A stretch of DNA of 56,478 bases from Clostridiales bacterium DTU074 (GCA_001513075.1 LFSE01000038.1:1-56478); one strand, 5' to 3'; positions 6,832 to 15,852 are shown, counted from the stretch's first letter. The notes: generated by a model not told the origin, from the sequence alone. Numbers and translations: made by a program.

Positions 6832-8559
6832 ATGAGTTGTAAATCCCATGATGTTCCAAGGCCGGAATATCCAAGACCGAACATGGTGCGGGATAAATGG
6901 TTAAATTTAAATGGTTGTTGGGAGTTTGAAATTGATCACGGGCGAAGTGGAAAGGCAAGAAAGCTTTTTGAAGCCGAAGGACTGAATGGGAAAATTATCG
7001 TTCCCTTTTGTCCCGAAAGCAAGCTATCCGGAGTGGAATACAAGGATTTTATGGCTGCGGTGTGGTACAGGAAGGAGTTTACTCTCCCCGATGATTGGAA
7101 TTCTGGCAGGGTGCTGATTCATTTCGGTGCTGTAGACTATGATTCCGAAGTATGGGTTAACGGCCAGTCTGTAGGTACCCATCGTGGGGGATACACCCCG
7201 TTTACTTTTGATATTACCGATTTTTTGAAGAAGGGAATAAATGTTGTAACGGTATATGCCGAGGATGACGTCCGTTCGGGGCTTCAACCCGGGGGAAAGC
7301 AGTGTCCCGACTATTATTCCCGAGGCTGCCACTACACAAGAACCACCGGTATATGGCAGACGGTATGGTTGGAAAATGTTCCAGACAGTTACATATCTTC
7401 TTTCAGGATGATACCCGATCCGGACAACGGATGTATCCACATGGAGGTGCGTTTTGGAGGCAGGCTAATCGGAGGCGAACTTGCAGTAAAGGCTTTCTTT
7501 GATGGAAAGGAAACAGGAAGGGGTATGGCCAGGATAAGCGGAGATGCGGCCAGGCTCAGACTGGACTTGTCGGAAGTACACCTTTGGGAGCCGGGAAATC
7601 CCCAATTGTATGACTTGGAGCTGACGTTGCAAAAGGAGGGCCAGTGCATTGACCGGATAAGCAGCTATGCTGGTTTGCGGTCCATTACCGTAGAGGACAA
7701 TAAGATCCTCATAAACGGAAAGCCTGTATTCCAGAGGCTTGTATTGGATCAGGGATTTTATCCTGACGGAATATATACCGCTCCTACCGATGAAGATCTG
7801 AAACGAGACATTGAGATTTCGATGGGACTTGGCTTCAACGGGGCCAGGCTGCATCAGAAGATCTTTGAACCCCGCTTCCTGTACTGGGCCGATAAGCTGG
7901 GATATCTGGTGTGGGGAGAACATGCAAGCTGGGGTCTTGACATATCCGGTCCCGAGGGTTTGGAACGCTTCCTTCCCGAATGGTTAGAAGCTCTGGAGAG
8001 GGATTTCAACCATCCTTCCATTGTTGGATGGTGTCCTTTTAATGAAACTTCAAGGAGCCAGGATGAAGAGGTATTGAGGACCGTTTACAGAGTTACCAAG
8101 ATGGTGGACAGCACCCGTCCGGTTATCGATACCAGCGGTTATATCCATGTTGTTACCGATATTGAGGATATCCACGATTATGAGCAAAATCCTGAGATCT
8201 TTAAACAGAGATATGAGCCGTTAAAGGAAGGCAAGGGAATAGTGGCCGATCATCTTGGGGGTTTGAAGTATAGCAAAAACCTGTGCTTTGTCAGCGAATA
8301 CGGCGGTATCTGGTGGAGCCCGAAACGGGAGGGCTGGGGTTATGGAGCTCGCCCTCAAAGCGAGGAGGAATTTATCCAGCGCTATAAGGCTCTGACGGAA
8401 GCTCTGCTTAATCATCCCAAGATGTGTGCTTTCTGCTATACCCAGCTATATGATGTGGAGCAGGAGGTAAACGGTCTCTACACATATGACAGGAAGCCCA
8501 AATTTGATCCTGGGGTTATAAAGGCTATCAATACGCAAAAGGCGGCTATAGAGGAATAA
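6832..8559 (+). CDS. Glycoside hydrolase family 2 protein (beta-galactosidase/beta-glucuronidase type)
   Basis: A 575-residue GH2 enzyme with a jelly-roll sugar-binding domain (about 1-180, including WYRKEFTLP and VWVNGQSVGTHRGGYTPF), an Ig-like domain (about 185-285) and a TIM-barrel catalytic domain. The acid/base is Glu405 in HPSIVGWCPFNETS and the nucleophile is Glu489 in FVSEYGG. No signal peptide is seen, so it acts inside the cell on imported oligosaccharides or glycosides. It lacks the extra C-terminal domains of large LacZ enzymes and is close to beta-glucuronidase size. Start at ATG 6832 after AAAAGGAGG. The exact substrate is unknown. Confidence 0.9.
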   Translation: MSCKSHDVPRPEYPRPNMVRDKWLNLNGCWEFEIDHGRSGKARKLFEAEGLNGKIIVPFCPESKLSGVEYKDFMAAVWYRKEFTLPDDWNSGRVLIHFGAVDYDSEVWVNGQSVGTHRGGYTPFTFDITDFLKKGINVVTVYAEDDVRSGLQPGGKQCPDYYSRGCHYTRTTGIWQTVWLENVPDSYISSFRMIPDPDNGCIHMEVRFGGRLIGGELAVKAFFDGKETGRGMARISGDAARLRLDLSEVHLWEPGNPQLYDLELTLQKEGQCIDRISSYAGLRSITVEDNKILINGKPVFQRLVLDQGFYPDGIYTAPTDEDLKRDIEISMGLGFNGARLHQKIFEPRFLYWADKLGYLVWGEHASWGLDISGPEGLERFLPEWLEALERDFNHPSIVGWCPFNETSRSQDEEVLRTVYRVTKMVDSTRPVIDTSGYIHVVTDIEDIHDYEQNPEIFKQRYEPLKEGKGIVADHLGGLKYSKNLCFVSEYGGIWWSPKREGWGYGARPQSEEEFIQRYKALTEALLNHPKMCAFCYTQLYDVEQEVNGLYTYDRKPKFDPGVIKAINTQKAAIEE

Positions 8560-8609
8560 CATCCTGGCTTATGTTGATATTCGAATCCGTATCGGATGGA
8601 TGATAAAGC

Positions 8610-8681
8610 TGATGGCATATGATGGACAGGTTTTCATCGGTACTTCCGTAGTTTGCCGGACCAATTATGCATATGCCATCA
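8610..8681 (+). other. 12-bp perfect inverted repeat, possible structured leader of ddh
   Basis: TGATGGCATATG at 8610-8621 is the exact reverse complement of CATATGCCATCA at 8670-8681. The 48-nt interior can form a smaller TCCG/CGGA stem. It lies between the GH2 stop and the ddh start, about 120 nt upstream of ddh. No T-run follows directly, so it is not a standard terminator. It does not resemble the lysine riboswitch. Confidence 0.45.
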
Positions 8682-8802
8682 CGTACACCCTTGTTTTATT
8701 GCTTATATTGCCTTCCTGACAGATTTATCGATGGTTTGCAGCATTGGAAAAGGCAGCATAAAGATGATTTTATTCCAAAGGATATGAAAACGGAGGCTGA
8801 TT

Positions 8803-9780
8803 ATGGATCAGACGATCAGGGTTGGAATTGTTGGATACGGCAATCTTGGACGCGGTGTAAGCATGGCGGTCAGGCAGAATCCGGATTTTGAACTGGTGGC
8901 TGTATTTACGCGGAGGCCGCCGGAACAGGTGAAGGCCGATGTACAGCTTGTTCACATCTCCCAACTGGAGGATTACAAGGGAAAGATTGACGTGATGATC
9001 TTATGTGGGGGCTCGGCCACCGATTTGCCGCAACAGGGGCCGGTAATTGCGGAAATGTTCAATACTGTGGACAGTTATGATAACCATGGAAAAATACCCG
9101 AGTATTTTGCATTGATTGATGAGGCGGCCAAAAAGGGAAACAGGCTCAGCTTGATCTCGGCTGGCTGGGATCCGGGCCTGTTTTCGCTGATGAGATTGTT
9201 AGGCCAGGTTGTGCTGCCAAAGGGGTATAGCTACACATTTTGGGGTAAGGGAGTGAGCCAGGGTCATTCCGATGCCGTCCGCAGGATAGCCGGTGTTAAA
9301 GATGCGGTACAGTACACCATTCCGGTAGAGGCGGCTGTACAAAGAGTGCGGAGTGGAGAAAATCCCAGCCTCACAACAAGGGATAAACATTATCGGGTAT
9401 GTTATGTTGTGGCTGAAGAAGGGGCGGATCCAGAGCGCATTGAACGGGAGATTAAAGGTATGCCCAACTACTTTGCTGATTATGACACAACGGTATATTT
9501 CATTTCCCATGAGGAGCTAAAAGCCAATCATTCGGGCATGCCTCACGGGGGAATGGTAATCCGTTCGGGAGAAACCGGCCTGTCAACCAAGCAGATGATG
9601 GAGTTCAGCCTGACTTTGGGGAGCAATCCGGAATTCACTTCCAGCGTACTGGTGGCATATGCCAGGGCGGTGTATCGAATGGCAGCAGAGGGACACAAAG
9701 GTGCGCGTACTGTTTTTGATATACCCTTTGCATATCTGTCCCCCAAAACCGGTTACGAGATAATGAAAGAACTCTTATAG
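8803..9780 (+). CDS. ddh: meso-Diaminopimelate D-dehydrogenase
   Basis: A 325-residue protein matching Ddh in length and sequence. It has an N-terminal NADPH Rossmann motif GIVGYGNLGRGV, substrate-pocket motifs (CGGSATDLPQQGP, NTVDSYDNHGKI) and SAGWDPGLFSL, HGGMVIR and GSNPEFT further on. The enzyme reductively aminates tetrahydrodipicolinate to meso-DAP in one step, giving a direct route to peptidoglycan DAP and lysine. Start at ATG 8803 after ACGGAGGC. It is a monocistronic gene with a 243-nt upstream region that holds an inverted repeat. Other lysine genes are not nearby. Confidence 0.95.
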   Translation: MDQTIRVGIVGYGNLGRGVSMAVRQNPDFELVAVFTRRPPEQVKADVQLVHISQLEDYKGKIDVMILCGGSATDLPQQGPVIAEMFNTVDSYDNHGKIPEYFALIDEAAKKGNRLSLISAGWDPGLFSLMRLLGQVVLPKGYSYTFWGKGVSQGHSDAVRRIAGVKDAVQYTIPVEAAVQRVRSGENPSLTTRDKHYRVCYVVAEEGADPERIEREIKGMPNYFADYDTTVYFISHEELKANHSGMPHGGMVIRSGETGLSTKQMMEFSLTLGSNPEFTSSVLVAYARAVYRMAAEGHKGARTVFDIPFAYLSPKTGYEIMKELL

Positions 9781-9804
9781 GCACATGAAAAACTGCCCGA
9801 AAGC

Positions 9805-9833
9805 TTGCGTCGCGTAAATGATCTGTTTATAAT
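9805..9833 (+). promoter_or_regulatory. SigmaA-like promoter of tkt
   Basis: TTGCGT at 9805-9810, 17 nt, TATAAT at 9828-9833. This would give an untranslated leader of about 170 nt before tkt, in which I see no known riboswitch. Confidence 0.5.
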
Positions 9834-10009
9834 AAGTTAATAGATGAGCACCGGGCAGAATATGGCTCAATCGTATCATGCCAACAAAGCCCTGGTATTT
9901 TGAATCATGTCGTCAATAACACGCGGCTGAACGCCGGGGCTGAAATTGGTTTGGTTCTGTATAACCATACAGGTGTGAAACTATAACAATGCGTGACAGG
10001 AGGTAAAAA

Positions 10010-11998
10010 ATGAATTCGATTGAACAGCTGTGTATAAATACTATTAGGGTGTTATCGGCTGAAGCCGTGGAAAAGGCAAAATCGGGGCATCCCGGGATGC
10101 CGTTGGGTGCAGCTCCAATGGCATATACGCTATGGTCCAGACATATGAAACACAATCCCGGCAATCCTAAATGGGCTAATCGAGATCGGTTTGTGCTGTC
10201 AGCCGGTCATGCATCAATGCTTATCTATTCGCTGCTTCATCTTTTCGGATACGACCTTACCATTGAGGATATAAAGAATTTCAGGCAATTTGGGAGCAGA
10301 ACTCCCGGCCATCCGGAATACGGGCACACCCCGGGAGTGGAAACCACAACCGGTCCTCTTGGTCAGGGATTTGCCAATGCTGTGGGCATGGCCATGGCCG
10401 AGGCTTATCTTGCTGCCAAATTTAATCGTCCGGGATATAACATTGTGGATCACTATACATATGTTCTGGCCGGCGATGGCTGCATGATGGAGGGAGTCAG
10501 CTATGAAGCTGCATCGCTGGCAGGTACATTGAAATTGGGCAAGCTGATTGTACTGTATGATTCCAATTCCATAACCATTGAAGGTTCAACCGATATTGCA
10601 TTCAGGGAAGATGTGGGCAAACGGTTTGAAGCTCAGGGCTGGCAGGTTTTGAGGGTACAGGATGGCAATGACATCGAAGCAATCGATAAGGCTGTAGCCC
10701 AGGCCAAAACCGAAACTAATAAACCTTCATTGATTATCATCACAACCGAGATCGCTTACGGCTGCCCTGCAAAGCAGGGGGATGCATCAGCCCATGGTGA
10801 GCCGCTGGGGGCGGAGAATATTCAGCGGATGAAGGAATATTTAAACTGGCCCGGCCAGGAGCCTTTCCATGTTCCTGAAGAGGTAAAAAGATACAGGGAT
10901 GAAATAGTGGAAAAGGGGAAAAGAGCTGAGAAAGAGTGGAACCATCTGTGGGAAGCTTATTCAAAGGAATACCCACAGTTAGCTGAAGAGTGGAAACTGT
11001 GGCACGGCGATGATTTGCCCGGTCAACTGCTGGATGCTGAGGAATTCTGGAGCTTTGAGGGCAGTATGGCAACCCGTGCTGCGTCGGGTGAGGTTATAAA
11101 TCGTTTGGCCAGGTTTGTTCCCAATCTTATCGGAGGGTCGGCGGATTTGGCGCCGTCGAACAAAACGATCATGAAGGGGCGAGGCGATTTTTCTGCAGAA
11201 GATCGCAGCGGCTCCAATCTTCATTTTGGTGTGCGTGAGCATGCCATGGCAGCTATCGCCAATGGAATGACGCTTCATGGAGGACTGAGGGTCTATGTTG
11301 CTACATTCTTTGTGTTTACCGATTACATGAAACCCGCGATGAGGTTGAGTGCGCTCATGGGGTTGCCCGTCACCTATGTTCTTACCCATGACAGCATAGG
11401 TGTGGGCGAAGATGGTCCTACCCATCAGCCTGTGGAACACCTGCCTGCGTTAAGAAGCATTCCCAATTTTACCGTATTCCGACCTGCCGATTCAAAGGAG
11501 ACGGCTGCCGGCTGGTATACGGCAATGACAAGAAGAACAGGACCGACGGCGCTGATACTTACACGACAGAATCTTCCTCTATATCAGGAGACCGGGAAGG
11601 AAGCCTTAAAAGGTGCATACATCCTGTTGGATTCTGAAAAGGAAACGCCGGATATCATACTCATGGCTTCCGGTTCGGAGGTACAGCTTATATATGAAGC
11701 TCACAAAGTTCTTAAAGAAAAAGGAATAGATGCCCGGGTGGTAAGCATGCCGTCATGGGAGATCTTTGAGGAACAGCCGGATGAATATAAGCAGAAGGTG
11801 CTTCCCCCCAGTGTGAAAGCCCGATTGGCAGTGGAAGCGGGGGCTTCCCTGGGCTGGCACAGGTATGTGGGACTGGACGGAGAAATTATATCTATAGACA
11901 GATTTGGGGCTTCCGGTCCGGCAAGCGTTTTGTTTAAGGAATACGGCTTTACCGTAGACAGGGTTGTTGAATGTGCTTTAAAGTTGCTGGGGCGCTGA
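10010..11998 (+). CDS. tkt: Transketolase
   Basis: A 662-residue full-length transketolase, close to the family norm of about 660. The thiamine-diphosphate/Mg motif is [13 protein letters not shown] (GDG at 155-157). Other family blocks are SGHPGMPLG near the N-terminus, [15 protein letters not shown] and [15 protein letters not shown]. It moves two-carbon units between pentose- and hexose-phosphates in the pentose phosphate pathway in the cytoplasm. Start at ATG 10010 after ACAGGAGGT. It is a single gene with its own likely promoter, and its 3' end converges on the minus-strand genes that follow. Confidence 0.97.
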   Translation: MNSIEQLCINTIRVLSAEAVEKAKSGHPGMPLGAAPMAYTLWSRHMKHNPGNPKWANRDRFVLSAGHASMLIYSLLHLFGYDLTIEDIKNFRQFGSRTPGHPEYGHTPGVETTTGPLGQGFANAVGMAMAEAYLAAKFNRPGYNIVDHYTYVLAGDGCMMEGVSYEAASLAGTLKLGKLIVLYDSNSITIEGSTDIAFREDVGKRFEAQGWQVLRVQDGNDIEAIDKAVAQAKTETNKPSLIIITTEIAYGCPAKQGDASAHGEPLGAENIQRMKEYLNWPGQEPFHVPEEVKRYRDEIVEKGKRAEKEWNHLWEAYSKEYPQLAEEWKLWHGDDLPGQLLDAEEFWSFEGSMATRAASGEVINRLARFVPNLIGGSADLAPSNKTIMKGRGDFSAEDRSGSNLHFGVREHAMAAIANGMTLHGGLRVYVATFFVFTDYMKPAMRLSALMGLPVTYVLTHDSIGVGEDGPTHQPVEHLPALRSIPNFTVFRPADSKETAAGWYTAMTRRTGPTALILTRQNLPLYQETGKEALKGAYILLDSEKETPDIILMASGSEVQLIYEAHKVLKEKGIDARVVSMPSWEIFEEQPDEYKQKVLPPSVKARLAVEAGASLGWHRYVGLDGEIISIDRFGASGPASVLFKEYGFTVDRVVECALKLLGR

Positions 11999-12054
11999 AT
12001 AGCAGCGTTCCAAGCTTGTGAAAATCATGTTTTTGGAGGAAGGGCCTTAATGTC

Positions 12055-12333
12055 CTATAGTGGCTCATCATCGGATATGACTTCGAGCTCAAGAGTGTCG
12101 AAGTTAATGCGTTCTATGAAATTATCCTGGGTTAGAACTGTTCTTTTGTATTCCTGGTATTCCCTTTGGTTTTTTTCAAGCCAAATGGGACGTTCCAGGT
12201 CCAAATTGTAACAGATTTCTTCAATACAGCGATGGAGCCGATCTTGTTCTGAAAGGTCGGCTCCATTGTATTCGGAAACCATGTCCATGATAATTTTGTT
12301 GTTTTTGCGTACAATACCCCACAGCCTAAACAT
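12055..12333 (-). CDS. Small acidic protein of unknown function
   Basis: A 92-residue protein read leftward from 12333, with GGATGG about 7 nt before the ATG. It is rich in acidic and charged residues, has no membrane segment and no motif I recognise; a central block reads LHRCIEEICYNLDLERPIWL. It converges with tkt with only about 56 nt between stops, and follows the flavin reductase-like gene on the same strand after 127 nt. Coding is supported by length, the ribosome site and reasonable codon use. I cannot assign a function. Confidence 0.65.
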   Translation of the reverse strand: MFRLWGIVRKNNKIIMDMVSEYNGADLSEQDRLHRCIEEICYNLDLERPIWLEKNQREYQEYKRTVLTQDNFIERINFDTLELEVISDDEPL

Positions 12334-12460
12334 GCGATACCATCCTTTATTGCCGAATTTCGATAAGATTTAAAATCGATTTATGTGTCGGAATCAAGAA
12401 GTTGCATATGAACAAGCCGGTTGTCTGTCTGGTTCTCGTAAAAGCGTGGCATATGAATGA

Positions 12461-12961
12461 TTATTCGGTTGTATAGCAGGCCACAATTTCACCCAGGAAA
12501 AAGGTATGGTAATCGGGATAGAATTTACGGTCGATTTCGGGATCTAAATTTTCGGGTACCAGATCATGCCTGCATATCACCTTGCATTCATAGTGCAGCC
12601 AGCACTCGCCGATTACCGGTGTATTAACCTTTTCACCGGGCACGGGAGTAAGGTTGCATTCCTTGAACTTGTCGAAATCACGCCCGGACTTTGTTCCGCA
12701 GAAGGTCAATGCAGCTTTTAAATCCTCCTTTGGCGGGACGCTGACCGTAAATTCACCTGATTTTTCGATGAGACCATGGGTGTATCTGGATTTTCTGACA
12801 GGTACCAGAAACACTGGCCTCCCCCAGAAGAAAACAATTCCTCCCCAGCCGATGACCATGGTGTTTACCTTCTCGCCTCGGGAGGTTAGGAAAAGCCCGC
12901 CCGATTTTAGCTGTTTTTCCACTTCGCAAAGATATTGATTATATGCTACTTCCCTTCTCAC
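12461..12961 (-). CDS. Flavin reductase-like FMN-binding domain protein
   Basis: A 166-residue protein of the flavin reductase-like (split-barrel, FMN-binding) family. Matching parts are GGLFLTSRGEKVNTMVIGWG, the PVFLVPVRKSRYTHGLIEKS block and GEFTVSVP, typical of DIM6/NTAB-type proteins in anaerobes. It probably binds FMN and transfers electrons to an unknown partner. The start is a GTG at 12961 (minus strand), preceded by GTGGAGGGA at a good distance; an in-frame GTG at 12976 overlaps that ribosome site. A good SigmaA promoter lies upstream on the same strand. Confidence 0.85.
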   Translation of the reverse strand: MRREVAYNQYLCEVEKQLKSGGLFLTSRGEKVNTMVIGWGGIVFFWGRPVFLVPVRKSRYTHGLIEKSGEFTVSVPPKEDLKAALTFCGTKSGRDFDKFKECNLTPVPGEKVNTPVIGECWLHYECKVICRHDLVPENLDPEIDRKFYPDYHTFFLGEIVACYTTE

Positions 12962-13042
12962 GACAGATCCCTCCACTCATTTGTAACTACAGTATTTTCT
13001 CTAGTTTTTTGCAGATAGCTATGTCCTTTATTCCTTAATCTA

Positions 13043-13071
13043 ACTATACTATTTTTTGCATATGGTTGCAA
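13043..13071 (-). promoter_or_regulatory. SigmaA promoter of the flavin reductase-like gene
   Basis: Read on the minus strand: TTGCAA (13071-13066), 17 nt, TATAGT (13048-13043). Spacing is ideal and the gene starts about 80 nt downstream. Confidence 0.6.
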
Positions 13072-13186
13072 GGTAAATACGTATCAAAATGGGTTGAATT
13101 ATGTTTTATTTATCAATATACCATGGTAACGGAGGTGTTTTTTTGGTACAATATAGCTGAAAATTATAATTTAGGGAGGGATATCC

Positions 13187-14056
13187 ATGAGTATTTTCCA
13201 GATAGGGGTTATGGTAGATTCTTTTCGTTTGGAATTGGAGGAGGGTTTAAAGAAGGCCAGGGAGGTAGGAGCAGCTGGAGTGCAGATATATGCTACGGCA
13301 GGCCGGATGGCTCCTGAGAATCTATCGAGTGCTCAACGGAAGGAAATCCTTGATATCATTAAATCCAACGGCCTGGTTGTATCAGCAATATGCGGAGATC
13401 TCGGAGGACATGGTTTTGCCAAAGCGGAAGACAATCCATGGAAAATTGAAAAATCCAAGAGAATTATGGATCTTGCCAAGGATTTGGAGGCCAATATTGT
13501 AACCACCCATATTGGTGTCGTACCCGAAGATGAGAATCATCCCAGATGGAAAGTGCTTCAGGATGCATGCGGTGAGCTGGCTGAATATGCAGATAATGTA
13601 GGGGCTTTCTTCGCCATTGAAACCGGCCCTGAGAAAGCCGTCACCTTGAAGAGGTTTTTGGACAGCCTGGGCAGCCGCGGCGTATCCGTTAATTATGATC
13701 CTGCTAATTTGGTTATGGTTACCGGGGACGATCCTGTGGAAGCCGTATACACTCTGAAAGACTATATCGTACATACCCATGCAAAAGACGGCATTATGAA
13801 AAAACAGACCGATCCGGAGATTATATACAATTACTTTGCAGAGGGTGGAATTGAGGATCTGCGTCTGGGAGATTATTTCCTTGAAACCCCCTTGGGTGAG
13901 GGTCATGTTGATTTTGACCGATATCTAAAGGCTTTACAAGAAGTCGGATACCGTGGTTTTCTTACCATTGAGCGGGAAGTGGGGGATGATCCCGAAAAGG
14001 ACATCCGACAGGCGGTTGTGTTTTTGAAGGAAAAATTAAAGGCATTGGGTATATAG
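13187..14056 (+). CDS. Sugar phosphate isomerase/epimerase family (TIM barrel)
   Basis: A 289-residue protein of the AP-endonuclease-2-like TIM barrel family. Conserved metal-binding regions are THIGVVPED, FAIETGPE (Glu), VNYDPANLVM (Asp), VHTHAKDGI (His and Asp) and TIEREVGDD (Glu). Members act as isomerases, epimerases or dehydratases on sugars and inositol derivatives. Start at ATG 13187 after AGGGAGGG. It is transcribed away from the flavin reductase-like gene. The substrate is unknown; proximity to GH2, nucleoside hydrolase and tkt genes fits sugar metabolism, but it is not in one operon with them. Confidence 0.88.
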   Translation: MSIFQIGVMVDSFRLELEEGLKKAREVGAAGVQIYATAGRMAPENLSSAQRKEILDIIKSNGLVVSAICGDLGGHGFAKAEDNPWKIEKSKRIMDLAKDLEANIVTTHIGVVPEDENHPRWKVLQDACGELAEYADNVGAFFAIETGPEKAVTLKRFLDSLGSRGVSVNYDPANLVMVTGDDPVEAVYTLKDYIVHTHAKDGIMKKQTDPEIIYNYFAEGGIEDLRLGDYFLETPLGEGHVDFDRYLKALQEVGYRGFLTIEREVGDDPEKDIRQAVVFLKEKLKALGI

Positions 14057-14067
14057 GTTCGTTTCCT

Positions 14068-14085
14068 CCAACCATCGACGGTTGG
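14068..14085 (+). terminator. Hairpin after isomerase/epimerase gene
   Basis: CCAACC (14068-14073) pairs with GGTTGG (14080-14085), 12 nt after the stop codon. Only a mixed GTTTCCCTC follows, so it is a weak terminator or an mRNA 3' stabiliser. Confidence 0.35.
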
Positions 14086-14206
14086 GTTTCCCTCTGCAGG
14101 ATCGGGGGATAATGGTTTAAGAGTACCGGGTACTCAGAAGAATAATTGCAGATCTTGGCTGATGCGGAAAGCAAAATAAGGCTTAACAGTACGGGGGAGC
14201 TTAAAA

Positions 14207-14362
14207 ATGATTGATATTTTATCAATAGTAATTGCTGTGCTGGCCATCTATTTTATTATGAAAATTGCTTTTAAAATTTTGAAAGCGTTTTTGGTGCTGT
14301 TGGTTATCGGGGTGCTGGCGTATATATTGATGAATTATGGTTTTTTGAGTGGCCTGTTTTGA
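14207..14362 (+). CDS. Tiny hydrophobic membrane protein, 51 residues
   Basis: Starts at ATG 14207 after GGGGGAG and ends at TGA 14360-14362. The sequence is almost wholly hydrophobic, with one segment at about residues 3-21 (SIVIAVLAIYFIM) and a second at about 26-42 (LVLLVIGVLAYILM), joined by a short Lys-containing turn, so a two-helix membrane hairpin is likely. A good terminator follows 40 nt later, so it looks like a complete short transcription unit. No family is recognised. Confidence 0.6.
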   Translation: MIDILSIVIAVLAIYFIMKIAFKILKAFLVLLVIGVLAYILMNYGFLSGLF

Positions 14363-14402
14363 GAGAATTGCCTCCAAACTTGATAAGGGCTTTCGTCTTG
14401 TC

Positions 14403-14433
14403 GGGCTGCTTTCCTTAAGAAGGCAGCCCTTTA
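14403..14433 (+). terminator. Intrinsic terminator after the tiny membrane protein gene
   Basis: GGGCTGC (14403-14409) pairs with GCAGCCC (14423-14429), followed by TTTAAT. Confidence 0.65.
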
Positions 14434-14451
14434 ATGATCAACAATGCTCAA

Positions 14452-14491
14452 CCGGCGCAGGCTGAGCTGAAAGCGCGCAGACAGCTGCCGG
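14452..14491 (+). other. GC-rich region able to fold, upstream of mrnC
   Basis: CCGGC (14452-14456) plus AGCTG (14465-14469) can pair with CAGCT plus GCCGG (14482-14491). The composition is richer in G+C than the flanks. A 56-codon open frame (ATG 14434 to TAG 14604) crosses this region but has no ribosome site and overlaps the -10 at 14575. A structured leader or gene relic is possible; function unknown. Confidence 0.3.
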
Positions 14492-14574
14492 CTGAAAACC
14501 CCTATCGGGAATACCGGGCTGACCGGCAGGGACAAAAATATACAAATGGGTATTTTGTTTTTCCATATATGGTG

Positions 14575-14580
14575 TATAAT
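14575..14580 (+). promoter_or_regulatory. Probable -10 element of the mrnC operon
   Basis: TATAAT preceded by a GGTG. The -35 is poor (ATTTTG at 17-nt spacing, or TTGTTT at 14 nt). It lies 75 nt before the mrnC start. Confidence 0.4.
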
Positions 14581-14654
14581 AACCATAAAGACCCCATGAA
14601 ATAGCCATGGCGCTATGGGGTTGCCAGTTGATTAAATGGAGCGGAAGGACCGGA

Positions 14655-15101
14655 ATGAATGAACTACTTGGATATTTGAAGAAAAAACTCGGGAGAGAAA
14701 TGGATGAAAACCGGGTAAGAATGATGCATCCTCTTGTCCTTGCCTATATCGGCGATACGATATATGACCTCTTTGTACGGACATATCTGCTCATGCGGTA
14801 TGATGTACCGGTTCATAAGCTGCATGTGAAAGCCATTGATTTTGTTAAGGCAAAGGCCCAGGCTGATACTCTTCATCGGATTGAGGAGTTCCTTACTCAG
14901 GAAGAACGGGATGTGGTAAGAAGGGGAAGAAATGCCAAGCCTGGTTCTGTCCCCAAGAATGCCGATATAATAGAATACCGATGGGCTACCGGATTTGAGT
15001 CGCTTTTTGGATATCTGTATTTGCTTGGTAAGGATGAAAGGCTCTTTGAAATATTGGACCATATACTGGATAATGCAGGGGAGGAGAAAGGGAATGGGTG
15101 A
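14655..15101 (+). CDS. mrnC: Mini-ribonuclease III (MrnC)
   Basis: A 148-residue protein with the RNase III catalytic fold but no double-stranded RNA-binding domain. Typical motifs are LAYIGDTIYDLFVRTYL near the N-terminus (Asp of the catalytic core), RRGRNAK in the middle, and YRWATGFESLFGYLYL with the second acidic site. MrnC trims 23S rRNA precursor ends in Firmicutes. I chose ATG 14655 after GGAAGG; the frame extends to 14607 without a better ribosome site. It heads the mrnC-thyX-rlmB-rae1 operon. cysS, which usually lies just upstream of mrnC, is not present here. Confidence 0.93.
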   Translation: MNELLGYLKKKLGREMDENRVRMMHPLVLAYIGDTIYDLFVRTYLLMRYDVPVHKLHVKAIDFVKAKAQADTLHRIEEFLTQEERDVVRRGRNAKPGSVPKNADIIEYRWATGFESLFGYLYLLGKDERLFEILDHILDNAGEEKGNG

Positions 15102-15852
15102 AGTTTGTTTGCACGTGGAGCTGTTGAGCCATACACCCGATCCACAGGGAATAGTTGCTATGGCTGCCAAGCTATGCTACTCATCGGTTGATATAGACAG
15201 GCTCAAGGAGGGTATTGAACGGGCCGATCAATCCAGTTTTATCGCTAAGCTGATGGATATGGGGCACCTCTCCCCGGTAGAGCATGCAAGTTTTACCTTT
15301 GGAGTGGAGGGAGTATCCAGGAGTTTGCTTGCTCAGATAACACGACACAGGATAGCCAGCTTCAGCGTTAAGTCTCAAAGGTATGTAACAGAAAAATCCA
15401 AGGACGGTAAAACCTTTAACTATATAATTCCCGAAGGGATTAAAGCTCTGGGTCAGCACAGCGTAGAGAAATTTAAGCAGCAGATGTTGCAAATCCAGGA
15501 GTGGTATGACGAGTGGCTGGAGCTGTTGGGTGACAAGGGAGAATCCTCAAACGAGGATGCAAGATTTGTGCTGCCGAATGCTGCTGAGACAAAATTTCTG
15601 GTTACTATGAATGCCCGGGAGTTGCTGCATTTTTTCAGTCTAAGGTGCTGTAACAGAGCCCAGTGGGAAATCAGAGCCCTGGCCAAAGAAATGCTTAAAT
15701 TGGTTTTGCCTGTGGCGCCCAATATATTTATGAATGCCGGACCGGCTTGCATCAGGGGTAAATGTCCCGAAGGCAGCATGAGCTGCGGAAGGGCTGAGGA
15801 GGTCCGCAGGGAGTTTGAAGATATATACAGGCGTTTTGGAGGATTGAAATGA
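15094..15852 (+). CDS. thyX: FAD-dependent thymidylate synthase ThyX
   Basis: A 252-residue flavin-dependent thymidylate synthase. The ThyX signature RHR(X7)S is present as RHRIASFSVKS at residues 84-94, followed by QRY, and the C-terminal NARELLHFFSLRCCNRAQWE block supports it. It methylates dUMP using methylene-tetrahydrofolate, FAD and NADPH. Start at ATG 15094, inside the last codons of mrnC (8-nt overlap) and after GGGGAGGAGAAAGGG, which implies translational coupling. Presence of thyX here agrees with the mrnC-thyX-rlmB order of many clostridia. Confidence 0.96.
   Translation: MGEVCLHVELLSHTPDPQGIVAMAAKLCYSSVDIDRLKEGIERADQSSFIAKLMDMGHLSPVEHASFTFGVEGVSRSLLAQITRHRIASFSVKSQRYVTEKSKDGKTFNYIIPEGIKALGQHSVEKFKQQMLQIQEWYDEWLELLGDKGESSNEDARFVLPNAAETKFLVTMNARELLHFFSLRCCNRAQWEIRALAKEMLKLVLPVAPNIFMNAGPACIRGKCPEGSMSCGRAEEVRREFEDIYRRFGGLK

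Noticed and set aside
8560-8802. Lysine (L-box) riboswitch upstream of ddh
   Set aside because: Too short and lacks the conserved L-box core sequences; only an inverted repeat is seen.
9791-9857. CTGCCCG/CGGGCAG inverted repeat before tkt
   Set aside because: The loop is over 50 nt and spans the better-supported promoter at 9805-9833; probably incidental.
14434-14604. 56-codon plus-strand frame as a gene
   Set aside because: No ribosome site, starts inside a terminator tail and crosses a -10 box; kept only as a region of interest.
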